Source: JBAYST01 sp041676005
GTDB lineage: Bacteria > Bacillota_I > Bacilli_A > RFN20 > CAG-826
Reading direction: 5' to 3'
DNA: 28,535 bases
Assembly (NCBI GenBank): GCA_041676005.1
Contig: JBAYST010000005.1
Coordinates: forward strand, 1 to 28,535
Shown piece by piece: positions 14,518-22,270 of the stretch. The position numbers and the translations under genes are program-made. The first letter of the stretch is position 1. Every line of letters begins with the position of its first letter. The notes beneath the pieces were generated by a model. That model saw only the letters and a program-made list of their open reading frames with translations, made no database searches and was not told where the DNA came from.

Positions 14518-15123
14518 ATGAGACACACAGGATCAGATTGGAAACGTTCGCGCCGTCTAGGTTTTTCAATACTTGAGACCGGTGAAGAACTAAAAAAACG
14601 TTCTTACGGACCGGGTCAACACGGAAACGCAAGAAAAAGAAAACCATCCGAATACGGAAAACAATTACTCGAAAAACAAAAATTAAGACATATGTACGAC
14701 GTTAATGAACGTCAGTTCAGACGTTTATTCATGCTTGCCTTATCAAGTAAAGAAGTTACCGGTTTTGCTTTTATGAAATTGCTCGAATCACGCCTAGATA
14801 ACTTGACCTTCAGATTAGGTTTTGCACGAACCAGAAAAGGCGCTCGTCAGCTCGTCAATCACGGACACGTTTTAGTCAATGGTAAAAAAACCGATATTCC
14901 GAGTTACCTTTGTAAAGTCGGAGATGTCATTTCGATTCGTGAGAGAGATCACAATATGAAAGTGATTCATGAATCACTTGCCAGCACTGCTCGTTCATGC
15001 GCTTATGTCGAAGTCGATGCCGAAAAACTTGTCGGTAAATACATCCGTGAACCAAATCGCGATGAATTACCACAAGATATCGTCGAGTCGCAAATCGTTG
15101 AATTCTACAACCGCAAATTATAA
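14518..15123 (+). CDS. rpsD: 30S ribosomal protein S4
   Basis: Primary 16S rRNA-binding protein that nucleates assembly of the 30S body. The 201 residues begin MRHTGSDWKRSRRLGFSIL and include the family motif YGPGQHG at about 36-42 and an S4 RNA-binding domain at about 93-155 (ESRLDNLTFRLGFARTRKGA, then QLVNHGHVLVNGKK). It is the zinc-free form, without the N-terminal cysteine cluster. The frame is open upstream to 14470, but that extension lies in the structured leader. AAAGGAG eight bases before 14518 fixes the start. The gene stands alone, faces tyrS across a shared terminator as in Bacillus, and is probably feedback-regulated through its leader. Confidence 0.97.
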   Translation: MRHTGSDWKRSRRLGFSILETGEELKKRSYGPGQHGNARKRKPSEYGKQLLEKQKLRHMYDVNERQFRRLFMLALSSKEVTGFAFMKLLESRLDNLTFRLGFARTRKGARQLVNHGHVLVNGKKTDIPSYLCKVGDVISIRERDHNMKVIHESLASTARSCAYVEVDAEKLVGKYIREPNRDELPQDIVESQIVEFYNRKL

Positions 15124-15168
15124 AAAAATAAAAGATTGCAACTTCACAGTGCAATCTTTTTTTATTTC
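15122..15168. terminator. Bidirectional terminator between rpsD and tyrS
   Basis: A perfect 11-base-pair stem (15130-15140 with 15150-15160) and a nine-base loop are flanked by A-rich sequence on the left and T-rich sequence on the right. It therefore ends both rightward rpsD and leftward tyrS transcription. Confidence 0.92.
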
Positions 15169-15182
15169 TTTTGTCTATAAAA

Positions 15183-16433
15183 TTAAACGTGTTTTACAAG
15201 AAAATAAAGTTTCTTTCCACGTCTAATCACCGTGTATACACCGAATAACGAATCGGCTTTTACAATCATTTTTTGTGGATCTGAAACTCTTTCTCCATTG
15301 ACGGTAATTGCACCACTACTACAAAATTGACGTGCTTCTCGTTTGCTGCTTGCAGCTTTAATCTCAATTAAGACCTCTTCAAGAAGTTTGTCACCCTGAA
15401 CTTCAATCGCGTGTTCACCTAAAACGTCCTCGAGTTGTTTTTTATTTAAAGTGAGGACATCTCCACTAAAGAGAACTTCGCTCATCAAAACCGCTTCGTC
15501 AGCGTCTTGCAAAGAGTGAATGTCTTTAACGACTTCGTATGCAAGGACTTTTTGACCGATTCGATTTTCTGGATGCGCTAAATGATTTTTTTCAATTTCT
15601 TCAATTTCTTCTTTAGATAAAAAAGTGAAAACCTTTAGATATTTAATTGCATCTTCATCTGCCGCATTGATGAAATATTGATAGAGTTGATACGGCGAGG
15701 TCATTTCTTTATTTAAAAATAAAGCGCCACTTTCAGACTTCCCGAATTTCTTTCCATCAGCTCTAGTGATGAGATGGCAGGTCATCACTCCAACTTTAGA
15801 ACCGGGTTTAACTTTACGAATCAATTCTAATCCGCTTGTCAAATTTCCCCATTGGTCACTTCCACCGACTTGAATCGCACATTTTTGATGCTCGAAAAGC
15901 ATTAAGAAATCAATAGCTTGTAAAATGCTATAACTGAATTCAGTGTAAGAAATTCCACTTTCAAGTCTCGAAGCAACTGTATCTTTAGCAAGGAGATAAT
16001 TGATTGGGAAATATTTTCCATAATCACGAAGAAAATCTAAAAGTGAGATTTTTGAAAGCCATTCATAATTATTGATGATCATCCCTTTTTTAGGATCGCT
16101 TAAATCTATAAATCTTTCGAGTTGTTCTTTGATGGCTTGAGTATTTATCTTTAAACTCTCTTCGGTTTGGAGATTTCGCTCTTTGCTTTTTCCAGATGGG
16201 TCACCGATCATGCCGGTTCCCCCGCCGACAATAGCGATAATTTTATGTCCGGCTTTTTGGAGGCGTTTAAGGAAAGAAATCATCACATAATTTCCAACAT
16301 GAAGAGAAGACATTGAAGGATCAAAACCACAATATATTGTCTGTTTAGTATCTAGTAGCTCTTTTATTTCATCTCGATTAGAAAAATCTTTGATCAAATC
16401 TCGATATTCTAATTCCTCTAATATGTTATGCAT
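15183..16433 (-). CDS. tyrS: Tyrosine-tRNA ligase
   Basis: Class Ic synthetase that charges tRNA-Tyr. At 416 residues it is the usual bacterial TyrRS length. It has YCGFDPSMSSLHVGNY (34-49) with HVGN as the HIGH motif, VGGGTGMIGDPSGKS, the tyrosine/tRNA region QVGGSDQWGN, and KKFGKSESG as the KMSKS loop. The C-terminal S4-like RNA-binding domain covers about 350-410. GGAGG precedes the ATG. No tyrosine T-box is present: only 51 bases separate it from the gene upstream, nicotinate phosphoribosyltransferase, so the two are probably cotranscribed. This differs from Bacillus, where tyrS has its own T-box. A TATATAAT-like sequence in the short gap might be a weak extra promoter. Confidence 0.96.
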   Translation of the reverse strand: MHNILEELEYRDLIKDFSNRDEIKELLDTKQTIYCGFDPSMSSLHVGNYVMISFLKRLQKAGHKIIAIVGGGTGMIGDPSGKSKERNLQTEESLKINTQAIKEQLERFIDLSDPKKGMIINNYEWLSKISLLDFLRDYGKYFPINYLLAKDTVASRLESGISYTEFSYSILQAIDFLMLFEHQKCAIQVGGSDQWGNLTSGLELIRKVKPGSKVGVMTCHLITRADGKKFGKSESGALFLNKEMTSPYQLYQYFINAADEDAIKYLKVFTFLSKEEIEEIEKNHLAHPENRIGQKVLAYEVVKDIHSLQDADEAVLMSEVLFSGDVLTLNKKQLEDVLGEHAIEVQGDKLLEEVLIEIKAASSKREARQFCSSGAITVNGERVSDPQKMIVKADSLFGVYTVIRRGKKLYFLVKHV

Positions 16434-16484
16434 TTATTTTTCCTCCGCTTTTGTAATTATATAAATAATTAGGTTTTTATTAAA

Positions 16485-17588
16485 CTAATAAATTGGATAT
16501 TGGACTTTCTTGAGTCGGGGATTTGGATAATCCTCTCTACCAACTTTAGCTTCGGGTTTCCCATCAAGTCGCACTAAATCTCCTGTGAACCCACACGTTG
16601 TATTATTGACAAAATATGTCCCAACACCATATAAATCAACCGGAACTTTTAGTCTGGTCCATTCTTTAATTTTTTCAGCCCCAAAAGAAGAAGATACAAT
16701 TATTTTAACAAAGTTAAACCCTTCATCATCTAGGGCTTTTCGCAATGCAAAAATTAGTTCTTTACAAACTCCGCGCGCATCAAAAGTAGAAGTATCTTTA
16801 TCTTCAAAATAACGGTCGATTAAACTTTTTGAAGTATCAACTCGAACTCCATTCAAAAGCACTCCAAGATGTCTTGCTAACAGCAGAGAATCGGTGATTA
16901 CATCGTTATTGTAATCAATCAAAGCCGTCACTTTTTCTTCCGGATAGGCTTTATGATAAATATCAGCAGCCTTACAGATGTCTCCGCCACAAATTTGGAT
17001 TAAAGCGTGAGGCATCGTTCCCATTCCTTTGCCTCCCCACCAATGTCCTTGAGCATCAGTTGAAACTTTTTTAATTCCTGCAACATAAGTCGCATAACCA
17101 TCTCCAACTTGAGTCAAAAAGTCATCTTGTCGATCTGCCATCGAAAATACCTCTGTATCACCTACTACTTTCATCACTTCATAAACGTTGGTGGCAACCG
17201 AAGTCCGACGAGCCAAAATACCATCAATAACCGATTCCAAAAAACCAAAATTTTCATATTTTCCAGTCACTTTTAAAACCGGTTCGTTTGCGTTGATGAT
17301 ATCACCATCTTCGAGGGCGACAATTTCTAAACTTTGTGGGTCTTTAGCAAAAGTATGAATAAGCGCAATCGCTTCATCAACTCCGCATAATTTAGCATCG
17401 TCTTTCCTTTGAAACCATTGCATGGTCACAATATGATTAGGTGCGAATTCAGCGACAATTTTATTCGCTTTTAAAAAGTAATTCGCGCTATAAAAACCAG
17501 TTTTTAGGGTTTGAGGAAATTGAAACGTCTTATTAGTCAGACGCGAAATTATCTTTTTTTCTTTTAATTTAATTTCTAATTCTTCCAT
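16485..17588 (-). CDS. Nicotinate phosphoribosyltransferase
   Basis: Converts nicotinate and PRPP to nicotinate mononucleotide, the entry step for NAD salvage (Preiss-Handler). The 367 residues contain RRTSVATNVYEV (127-138), FSMADRQDDF, a glycine-rich GHWWGGKGMGTMPHALIQI segment near 180-198 with the TxPHA motif of this family, and ALIDYNND and GVRVDTSKS in the phosphoribosyl-binding barrel. The short length and motif spacing resemble the compact archaeal/Firmicutes branch rather than the roughly 490-residue PncB of Bacillus, so I give no symbol. GAGGTG eight bases before the ATG supports the start. The roughly 200 bases upstream hold inverted repeats and probably the promoter. It indicates dependence on imported or recycled nicotinate. 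Confidence 0.88.
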   Translation of the reverse strand: MEELEIKLKEKKIISRLTNKTFQFPQTLKTGFYSANYFLKANKIVAEFAPNHIVTMQWFQRKDDAKLCGVDEAIALIHTFAKDPQSLEIVALEDGDIINANEPVLKVTGKYENFGFLESVIDGILARRTSVATNVYEVMKVVGDTEVFSMADRQDDFLTQVGDGYATYVAGIKKVSTDAQGHWWGGKGMGTMPHALIQICGGDICKAADIYHKAYPEEKVTALIDYNNDVITDSLLLARHLGVLLNGVRVDTSKSLIDRYFEDKDTSTFDARGVCKELIFALRKALDDEGFNFVKIIVSSSFGAEKIKEWTRLKVPVDLYGVGTYFVNNTTCGFTGDLVRLDGKPEAKVGREDYPNPRLKKVQYPIY

Positions 17589-17788
17589 TTAATTTCACCT
17601 CACTTAGAAAAGTTTTTTAAGGGTAAGCGATTTGTTTTATTACACTTCGCTCTTAAGTAAATAATACATCAATTCGACTATTGTCGAATGATTTTATGTC
17701 TTTTTTTATATTTATAGATTATAAATCAAGACATTTACGAAAATTATATTAGATGTAATCAAAAACGCTTTGGTAGAAACCACCTATT
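17589..17788 (-). promoter_or_regulatory. Upstream region of nicotinate phosphoribosyltransferase with two inverted repeats
   Basis: ATTCGAC-TATT-GTCGAAT (17672-17689) is a perfect 7+7 dyad. ATGTCTT (17696-17702) and AAGACAT (17728-17734) form a second, wider pair whose centres are about 32 bases, or three helical turns, apart. Between the wide pair, on the minus strand, lie TTGATT (17729-17724) and TATAAT (17723-17718), but no correctly spaced -35/-10 combination is obvious. No gene is visible here. Confidence 0.45.
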
Positions 17789-18853
17789 TTATCTTCTCGC
17801 TTTTTTCCATTTTTCAATATGCGCGCTATCGATTTGTTTGAGCATCGCTAATAATGATTTTTTTGCAGCGTGATAATCATCAGCGTCGATAATTGAAGAT
17901 TGCGAATGAATGTTACGAGCACAAATGCAATGAGTTAAAGTTAATACACCATCGTATGCTTTGTGAATTGCACCAGCATTTGTTCCTCCAGTAGAAGAAA
18001 AATACTGAGATTTGATTTTTAGTTTTTTGCAAACGCTTTCTTGAAAATCAAGTAGTTCAGGAAAGGCGATCATTTCCCGATCAACGTAGCGTAATAAAAC
18101 TCCTCCTCCTAACTCGCCTTGGTCTTTTCCTAAATCACGGGCGGGAGAACAATCTAAAACAATTGCTAAGTCTGGTTTGATTTTAGCACTAGAAGTCAAC
18201 GCTCCTCGCAATCCAACTTCTTCTTGTACGCTCCCTCCAACATACAAATCAAAAGGTAGATCGACATCTTTTAATTGCTTTAATACTTCTAGTCCTAAAA
18301 CGATTCCATAGCGATCGTCAAAAGCTTTAGCTAGCAATCTTTGCTTATTGTTCATCGTCACTAAGTCACCTTTTGCAACCATCATCGCACCGATATAAAC
18401 TCCGGCCGCTTTAGCTTCTTCATCATTTTTAAAACCGAAATCGTAAACAAATTTACCAGCATCTTTAATATCTTCATTACTGTGAGGAAGATAAGTGTCA
18501 GTACAACCTTCCAAGATATTGCCATCTTTGTTTTTAAGTAACATTCTCGCTGCGACGAAAGTATCACCGTAAAGTCCTCCAACGGGAGCGCCCTTAATCG
18601 TTCCGTTTTTATTTATTCCGACGCACATCAAACCGATTTCATCCATGTGACCATCGAGCATGACTCTCGGGGCATTAGAAACGTTGGATTTTTTAAGTGC
18701 AAAAATCGAACCTAAATTATCGGTAACTATTTCAAATCCGAGCTTCTCATATTCAACTTTTAAAAACTTCGCAACTTCATTTTCCATTCCTGCGATTGCG
18801 TTGAGTTCGCAGACCTTTTTGAACAAATTAATTTCACTTTTTGTAAACGGCAT
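17789..18853 (-). CDS. M42 family metallo-aminopeptidase (glutamyl aminopeptidase/endoglucanase family)
   Basis: Cytosolic two-metal aminopeptidase expected to form a large hollow assembly that trims short peptides. In 354 residues the M42 metal site is complete: His69 in DGHMDEIG, Asp179 in KAFDDRYG, Glu211 and Glu212 in QEEVGLRGA, Asp234 in LDCSPARD, and His316 in RNIHSQ. Some relatives were once called cellulases (endoglucanase M), but the metal ligands and context point to peptidase. In Bacillus the homologue YtoP lies near trmB, and here it starts four bases after trmB; the trmB end supplies its AAGGAG. It is the last gene of the long leftward operon. Together with PepV upstream it supports growth on imported peptides. 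Confidence 0.92.
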   Translation of the reverse strand: MPFTKSEINLFKKVCELNAIAGMENEVAKFLKVEYEKLGFEIVTDNLGSIFALKKSNVSNAPRVMLDGHMDEIGLMCVGINKNGTIKGAPVGGLYGDTFVAARMLLKNKDGNILEGCTDTYLPHSNEDIKDAGKFVYDFGFKNDEEAKAAGVYIGAMMVAKGDLVTMNNKQRLLAKAFDDRYGIVLGLEVLKQLKDVDLPFDLYVGGSVQEEVGLRGALTSSAKIKPDLAIVLDCSPARDLGKDQGELGGGVLLRYVDREMIAFPELLDFQESVCKKLKIKSQYFSSTGGTNAGAIHKAYDGVLTLTHCICARNIHSQSSIIDADDYHAAKKSLLAMLKQIDSAHIEKWKKARR

Positions 18854-18857
18854 AACG

Positions 18858-19478
18858 TTACTCCTTTTTCGCTTCTAAGCGATAAATATTTTGACCTTCG
18901 AGTCGAAACGAGTGTTCGTATTCGGTTTCAGCATCGAAGGCAATTAACCCATCGTAATTTTCGTCAATTTTGACAAGATTTAAACGATTGTCTTCTTGCA
19001 ATAATTTAAGTGTGTAAACGAACAATTCTTCATTGTCAGTTTTCAAAAATATACTTCCGCCCTTTTGTAATATCCGATAATAATTATCTAAAAATCTTTT
19101 TGATGTAAGTCTTCTTTTAGCATGTCTTTTTTTCGGCCATGGATCAGAAAAATTTAAAAATATTCCTGCAATTGTCTCATCTTTAATAAGTGGATAAACT
19201 TCTTCGATATCTTCACTTATAATAAAGACATTAGGCAATTTTTCTTCTACAATTTTTTTACAAGTAATACCTGCACAAGTGATATTTTTCTCAATCCCTA
19301 GAAAAGTTTTCTCCGGATATTTTTTAGCCATTTGCACTAAAAATCCGCCTTTACCGGAACCAATTTCTAGGTATGTTGAAGGCAAAATTACTGCGCCTTC
19401 AAGTCTTTCTAAGGTCCAATTAACATCGAAGTGTTCTTTTAAATATTCAACAGTCCAGGGTTTGAATTTGGTTCTCAT
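18858..19478 (-). CDS. trmB: tRNA (guanine-N7-)-methyltransferase TrmB
   Basis: Uses S-adenosylmethionine to methylate G46 of tRNA. The 206-residue protein has the SAM-binding EIGSGKGGF (38-46), the family signature NFSDPWPKKRHAKRRL (109-124) with the catalytic-site Asp112, and FDAETEYEHSF near the C-terminus, all typical of monomeric bacterial TrmB. The start ATG overlaps the stop of the dipeptidase gene (ATGA), and the next gene begins four bases after its stop, so it sits in the middle of a tightly coupled operon. There is no dedicated strong ribosome binding site, consistent with translational coupling. Confidence 0.96.
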   Translation of the reverse strand: MRTKFKPWTVEYLKEHFDVNWTLERLEGAVILPSTYLEIGSGKGGFLVQMAKKYPEKTFLGIEKNITCAGITCKKIVEEKLPNVFIISEDIEEVYPLIKDETIAGIFLNFSDPWPKKRHAKRRLTSKRFLDNYYRILQKGGSIFLKTDNEELFVYTLKLLQEDNRLNLVKIDENYDGLIAFDAETEYEHSFRLEGQNIYRLEAKKE

Positions 19479-21451
19479 TTACATAATGCCCCTAGCTTAT
19501 CAATGGCGTTAGCATAAACCGCCATCGCTTCTTTTAAGTTCTTGATTTTTATATTTTCATCAGCGTCGTGCATTTTGGTTTCATTTGCTTTTTTCTCCAT
19601 TCCAAAAGCAATAACGTTGTCAGCTTCTTTTGCGTAAGTTCCACCACCAATTGCAAGAGGTTTGGACTTTGAATCACCTGTTTCTTCAACGTATGATTTC
19701 ATCAATGTTTGAACAAGTTGAGAATTCAAATCGAAAAATAAAAGTGGTGAATCTTGTTCAAATTCAAGAGAAATAGGCGAGTTTTGCTGTATTTTATCTA
19801 GTAATACTTCTTTTTTAACAGTTTCTACATAACGGAAATTAACATCCATTTTTAAGATTTTGTCAGTGTATAATACTTTTCCAACATTAAGAGTGTTGTG
19901 TCCCATAATTTGCGAAACCGCATCTGCTTTTAAGCCGCTTGCATCAAGAGGAGAATATCGTTCCACTAATTCGCTTAATAGGGAATTGTCACAAAATTCA
20001 GCAACGCTTTTAAGCGCAATCATTCCTGCATTTAAACCGATTTCAGGAGTTGAACCATGCGCAGATTTTCCAAAAATTACGAAGAGAAATTTGTCATCGA
20101 CTTTTTCAACAGTGTATTTTTTTGCATTTCTTTTAATGAAATTTTCAAGTTGTGGATCATAACTTATGATTTCACATCTTTCAATGGCTGCATTAGTTGC
20201 CACTCCACCTTCAATTTTAATAATTTTAGGTAACTCGATTTCCCCTACCGCTATAAAATTAGTGATTCCTTTTTCGCCGAAAATAAGTGGCCAACTGGCA
20301 TCAGGAGAGAAACCAAAAGTCGGTTGAGGTTTTTTGAGATTTTTAAAATAATATTTCATACAATCAGAACCTCGTTCTTCGTTTCCTCCGACGAGTAGAC
20401 GGACTTGATAATCAGTTATCATTCCACTTTCTCTTAATGCTTTAAGTGCCATATATGAAGCGACAAACGGTCCTTTATCATCCGCAACTCCCCTAGCATA
20501 TAAATGTGTTTTGGTTCGTCTTAATTTATATGGATCAGACGTCCATTCACCAGATGCTGGAACCACATCTGCATGTGCTAGAATTGTCACATTTTTTTCA
20601 CCTTTTCCATAAAGGATTTCAACGACTTTATTGCCATAATTAGTGACTTCAAATCCATCATCCATGGCCATTTTTTCGACAGCTTTTAAAGCAGCAGTGA
20701 CTTTTTTACCGTATGGATTTTGCTCGTCTACCGTAGCCTCATCATAGGTTGAATCAAAAGCGACTAATGCTCCGATTTTTTCGATTGCTTCTTCTAGATA
20801 TGGACTTGTTAAAGTTTTGAATTTCGTTTGAGTTTTTGTCATTAATAACTCCTCTTTCAACGGTAAGAAATTCAAACTTTTGATCCCTCGATAAATACCA
20901 AAGGCAAGTGCTGGAGTTAAAGCGAGTGAAATTAATATTTCAAGTAATCCATTCACCGCAAAAATCGAAGATAATAAAATCCAATAATTAAATGAGGCTA
21001 ACAATTCGTTATTATGATAGACAATCCAAAGTGTGCTCAACGTAATTAAAGAATGAAATAATGTGAGAATGGGTAACGCAATAAGTGTTAATGCTGTACG
21101 CAAAGATTTCGACATTTGAATTTTTCTTAAAGCGTCAAAAGTTGCTCCAGCCGCTATTCCAAAAATCACTCGAGGTAAAATCGAAACTAGAGGATTTATG
21201 AATAAGACGTCAATTGGAGAAGAAGGTAAAATGACTGCTCTAATAAAAGAGAGGACACCAAAAGTTAATCCAGCTACCGCTCCTTCTCTGATTCCGAAAA
21301 GCAAAGCAAATAACAAGACAACTACGTGAATTGTGGTAATTGAAATATTTCCGGCTCCTAAATAGCCAACTTGCGGAACCATGCTCATCACTGAAATCAA
21401 AGCAATAATAAAAGCGTTAAGCGTTAAGCGATCTATAGTTTTATTTCTCAT
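19475..21451 (-). CDS. Fusion of an ECF-transporter S component with PepV-type dipeptidase
   Basis: One uninterrupted 658-residue frame. Residues 1 to about 195 are six hydrophobic segments of an ECF S component: ISITTIHVVVLLFALLFGI (36-54), GAVAGLTFGVLSFIRA, and FINPLVSILPRVIFGIAAGA, a pattern seen in the PanT-like group. Residues 204-658 are an M20 dipeptidase: HADVVPASGEW (His293), RGVADDKGP (Asp324), GGNEERGSD (Glu358/Glu359), IGGGTYAKEAD, and a late MHDADE. The internal Met204 (ATG at 20842) has AGAGGAG six bases upstream, so free PepV can also be made. I chose ATG 21451 over TTG 21463; it overlaps coaX by 11 bases. Coupling to coaX suggests pantothenate as substrate of the membrane half. 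That the two halves stay joined in the cell is not certain. Confidence 0.82.
   Translation of the reverse strand: MRNKTIDRLTLNAFIIALISVMSMVPQVGYLGAGNISITTIHVVVLLFALLFGIREGAVAGLTFGVLSFIRAVILPSSPIDVLFINPLVSILPRVIFGIAAGATFDALRKIQMSKSLRTALTLIALPILTLFHSLITLSTLWIVYHNNELLASFNYWILLSSIFAVNGLLEILISLALTPALAFGIYRGIKSLNFLPLKEELLMTKTQTKFKTLTSPYLEEAIEKIGALVAFDSTYDEATVDEQNPYGKKVTAALKAVEKMAMDDGFEVTNYGNKVVEILYGKGEKNVTILAHADVVPASGEWTSDPYKLRRTKTHLYARGVADDKGPFVASYMALKALRESGMITDYQVRLLVGGNEERGSDCMKYYFKNLKKPQPTFGFSPDASWPLIFGEKGITNFIAVGEIELPKIIKIEGGVATNAAIERCEIISYDPQLENFIKRNAKKYTVEKVDDKFLFVIFGKSAHGSTPEIGLNAGMIALKSVAEFCDNSLLSELVERYSPLDASGLKADAVSQIMGHNTLNVGKVLYTDKILKMDVNFRYVETVKKEVLLDKIQQNSPISLEFEQDSPLLFFDLNSQLVQTLMKSYVEETGDSKSKPLAIGGGTYAKEADNVIAFGMEKKANETKMHDADENIKIKNLKEAMAVYANAIDKLGALCK
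20840..20855 (-). promoter_or_regulatory. Internal ribosome binding site and ATG for the PepV half
   Basis: Minus strand: AGAGGAG (20855-20849), six bases, then ATG (20842-20840), in frame with the surrounding fusion. The residues coded by this site (KEELLM) lie exactly at the boundary between the membrane part and the dipeptidase. A 455-residue PepV would start here, close to the normal PepV length. This looks like an ancestral gene start retained after the upstream stop codon was lost. Confidence 0.75.
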
Positions 21452-22226
21452 TTCTGCCACCAATCCAATTCTTTTTAATAAGTTCGTTTAGTCCTTGATA
21501 AACTAATTCATTATCGAAAATGTAATTTTGATCAAATAATTTTTCAACAAATTTTGCATTTCCGCCAGTGACTATTTTCTTAAATGAATAGCCGAGTTCT
21601 CTTTCGATTTTAAACACCAGTCCTTTAATCATTTCGCTGTGTCCATAAACAAGTCCGCTATTCATTGCATCAATAGTATTTTTTCCAATTACTTTTTTAG
21701 GCGCTTCTAAGGCGACATTTGGCAGTAAAGAAGTGCTGCTCGTTAAAGTTTGAGAAGAAATCGTCAATCCCGGAGCAATTATTCCCCCGATATAAGTTCC
21801 AGATTGATCCAAAACCAATAGCTTTGTCGCGGTACCTAAATCAATAACTACCGAAGGATAACCATATTTATGTTTTAACCCGACTATGCCGGCGACTAAA
21901 TCTGCGCCTAGTTCACTCGGATGATCAATTTTGATTGGAATTCCACTTTTTAATGATGGGCCAACTAAAAAACCTTCTTTTTTAAGAAGTTTAGTAAAAA
22001 CGTTAAAAAGTGGTTTTGTCAGTGTTGGTACAACGCTTGAGACTATAAAAGTCTCAATTTTATCAACGGAAACATTTCTGTCTTTTAACAGCCGAGAAAT
22101 CAAAGAATAATATTCGTCTTCGCTTTTGTTTTTTTCAGTATTGATAGTGATTTCGTGCACCAGTTCATCATCAAGGATGATACCAATGCCGATTGTGGTG
22201 TTTCCCACATCTACGCATGCTTTCAT
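21441..22226 (-). CDS. coaX: Type III pantothenate kinase
   Basis: Phosphorylates pantothenate, the first step of CoA synthesis; type III enzymes need a monovalent cation and are not feedback-inhibited by CoA. The 261 residues show the ASKHA-fold motifs DVGNTT (6-11), SSVVP (63-67), GADLVA (107-112), IDLGTATK (128-135), GGIIAPGL, and VTGGNA. The start has AAAGGAG six bases upstream. A TATAAT (22275-22270, minus strand) straddles the leuS stop but lacks a -35 at normal spacing, so dependence on the glg-leuS transcript is likely. The downstream ECF S component overlaps its end, suggesting coupled vitamin uptake and phosphorylation. CoaE of the same pathway is fused to MutM at the other end of the window. 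Confidence 0.95.
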   Translation of the reverse strand: MKACVDVGNTTIGIGIILDDELVHEITINTEKNKSEDEYYSLISRLLKDRNVSVDKIETFIVSSVVPTLTKPLFNVFTKLLKKEGFLVGPSLKSGIPIKIDHPSELGADLVAGIVGLKHKYGYPSVVIDLGTATKLLVLDQSGTYIGGIIAPGLTISSQTLTSSTSLLPNVALEAPKKVIGKNTIDAMNSGLVYGHSEMIKGLVFKIERELGYSFKKIVTGGNAKFVEKLFDQNYIFDNELVYQGLNELIKKNWIGGRNEK

Positions 22227-22270
22227 ATTTTCTCCTTTGCTACAATCCCGCTGGGTATCGTGCTAATTTA

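Noticed and set aside
17758..17785. Possible terminator hairpin after the M42 peptidase gene (GGTGG/CTACC)
   Set aside because: The stem has only five pairs with a wobble and is not followed directly by a T run on the minus strand.
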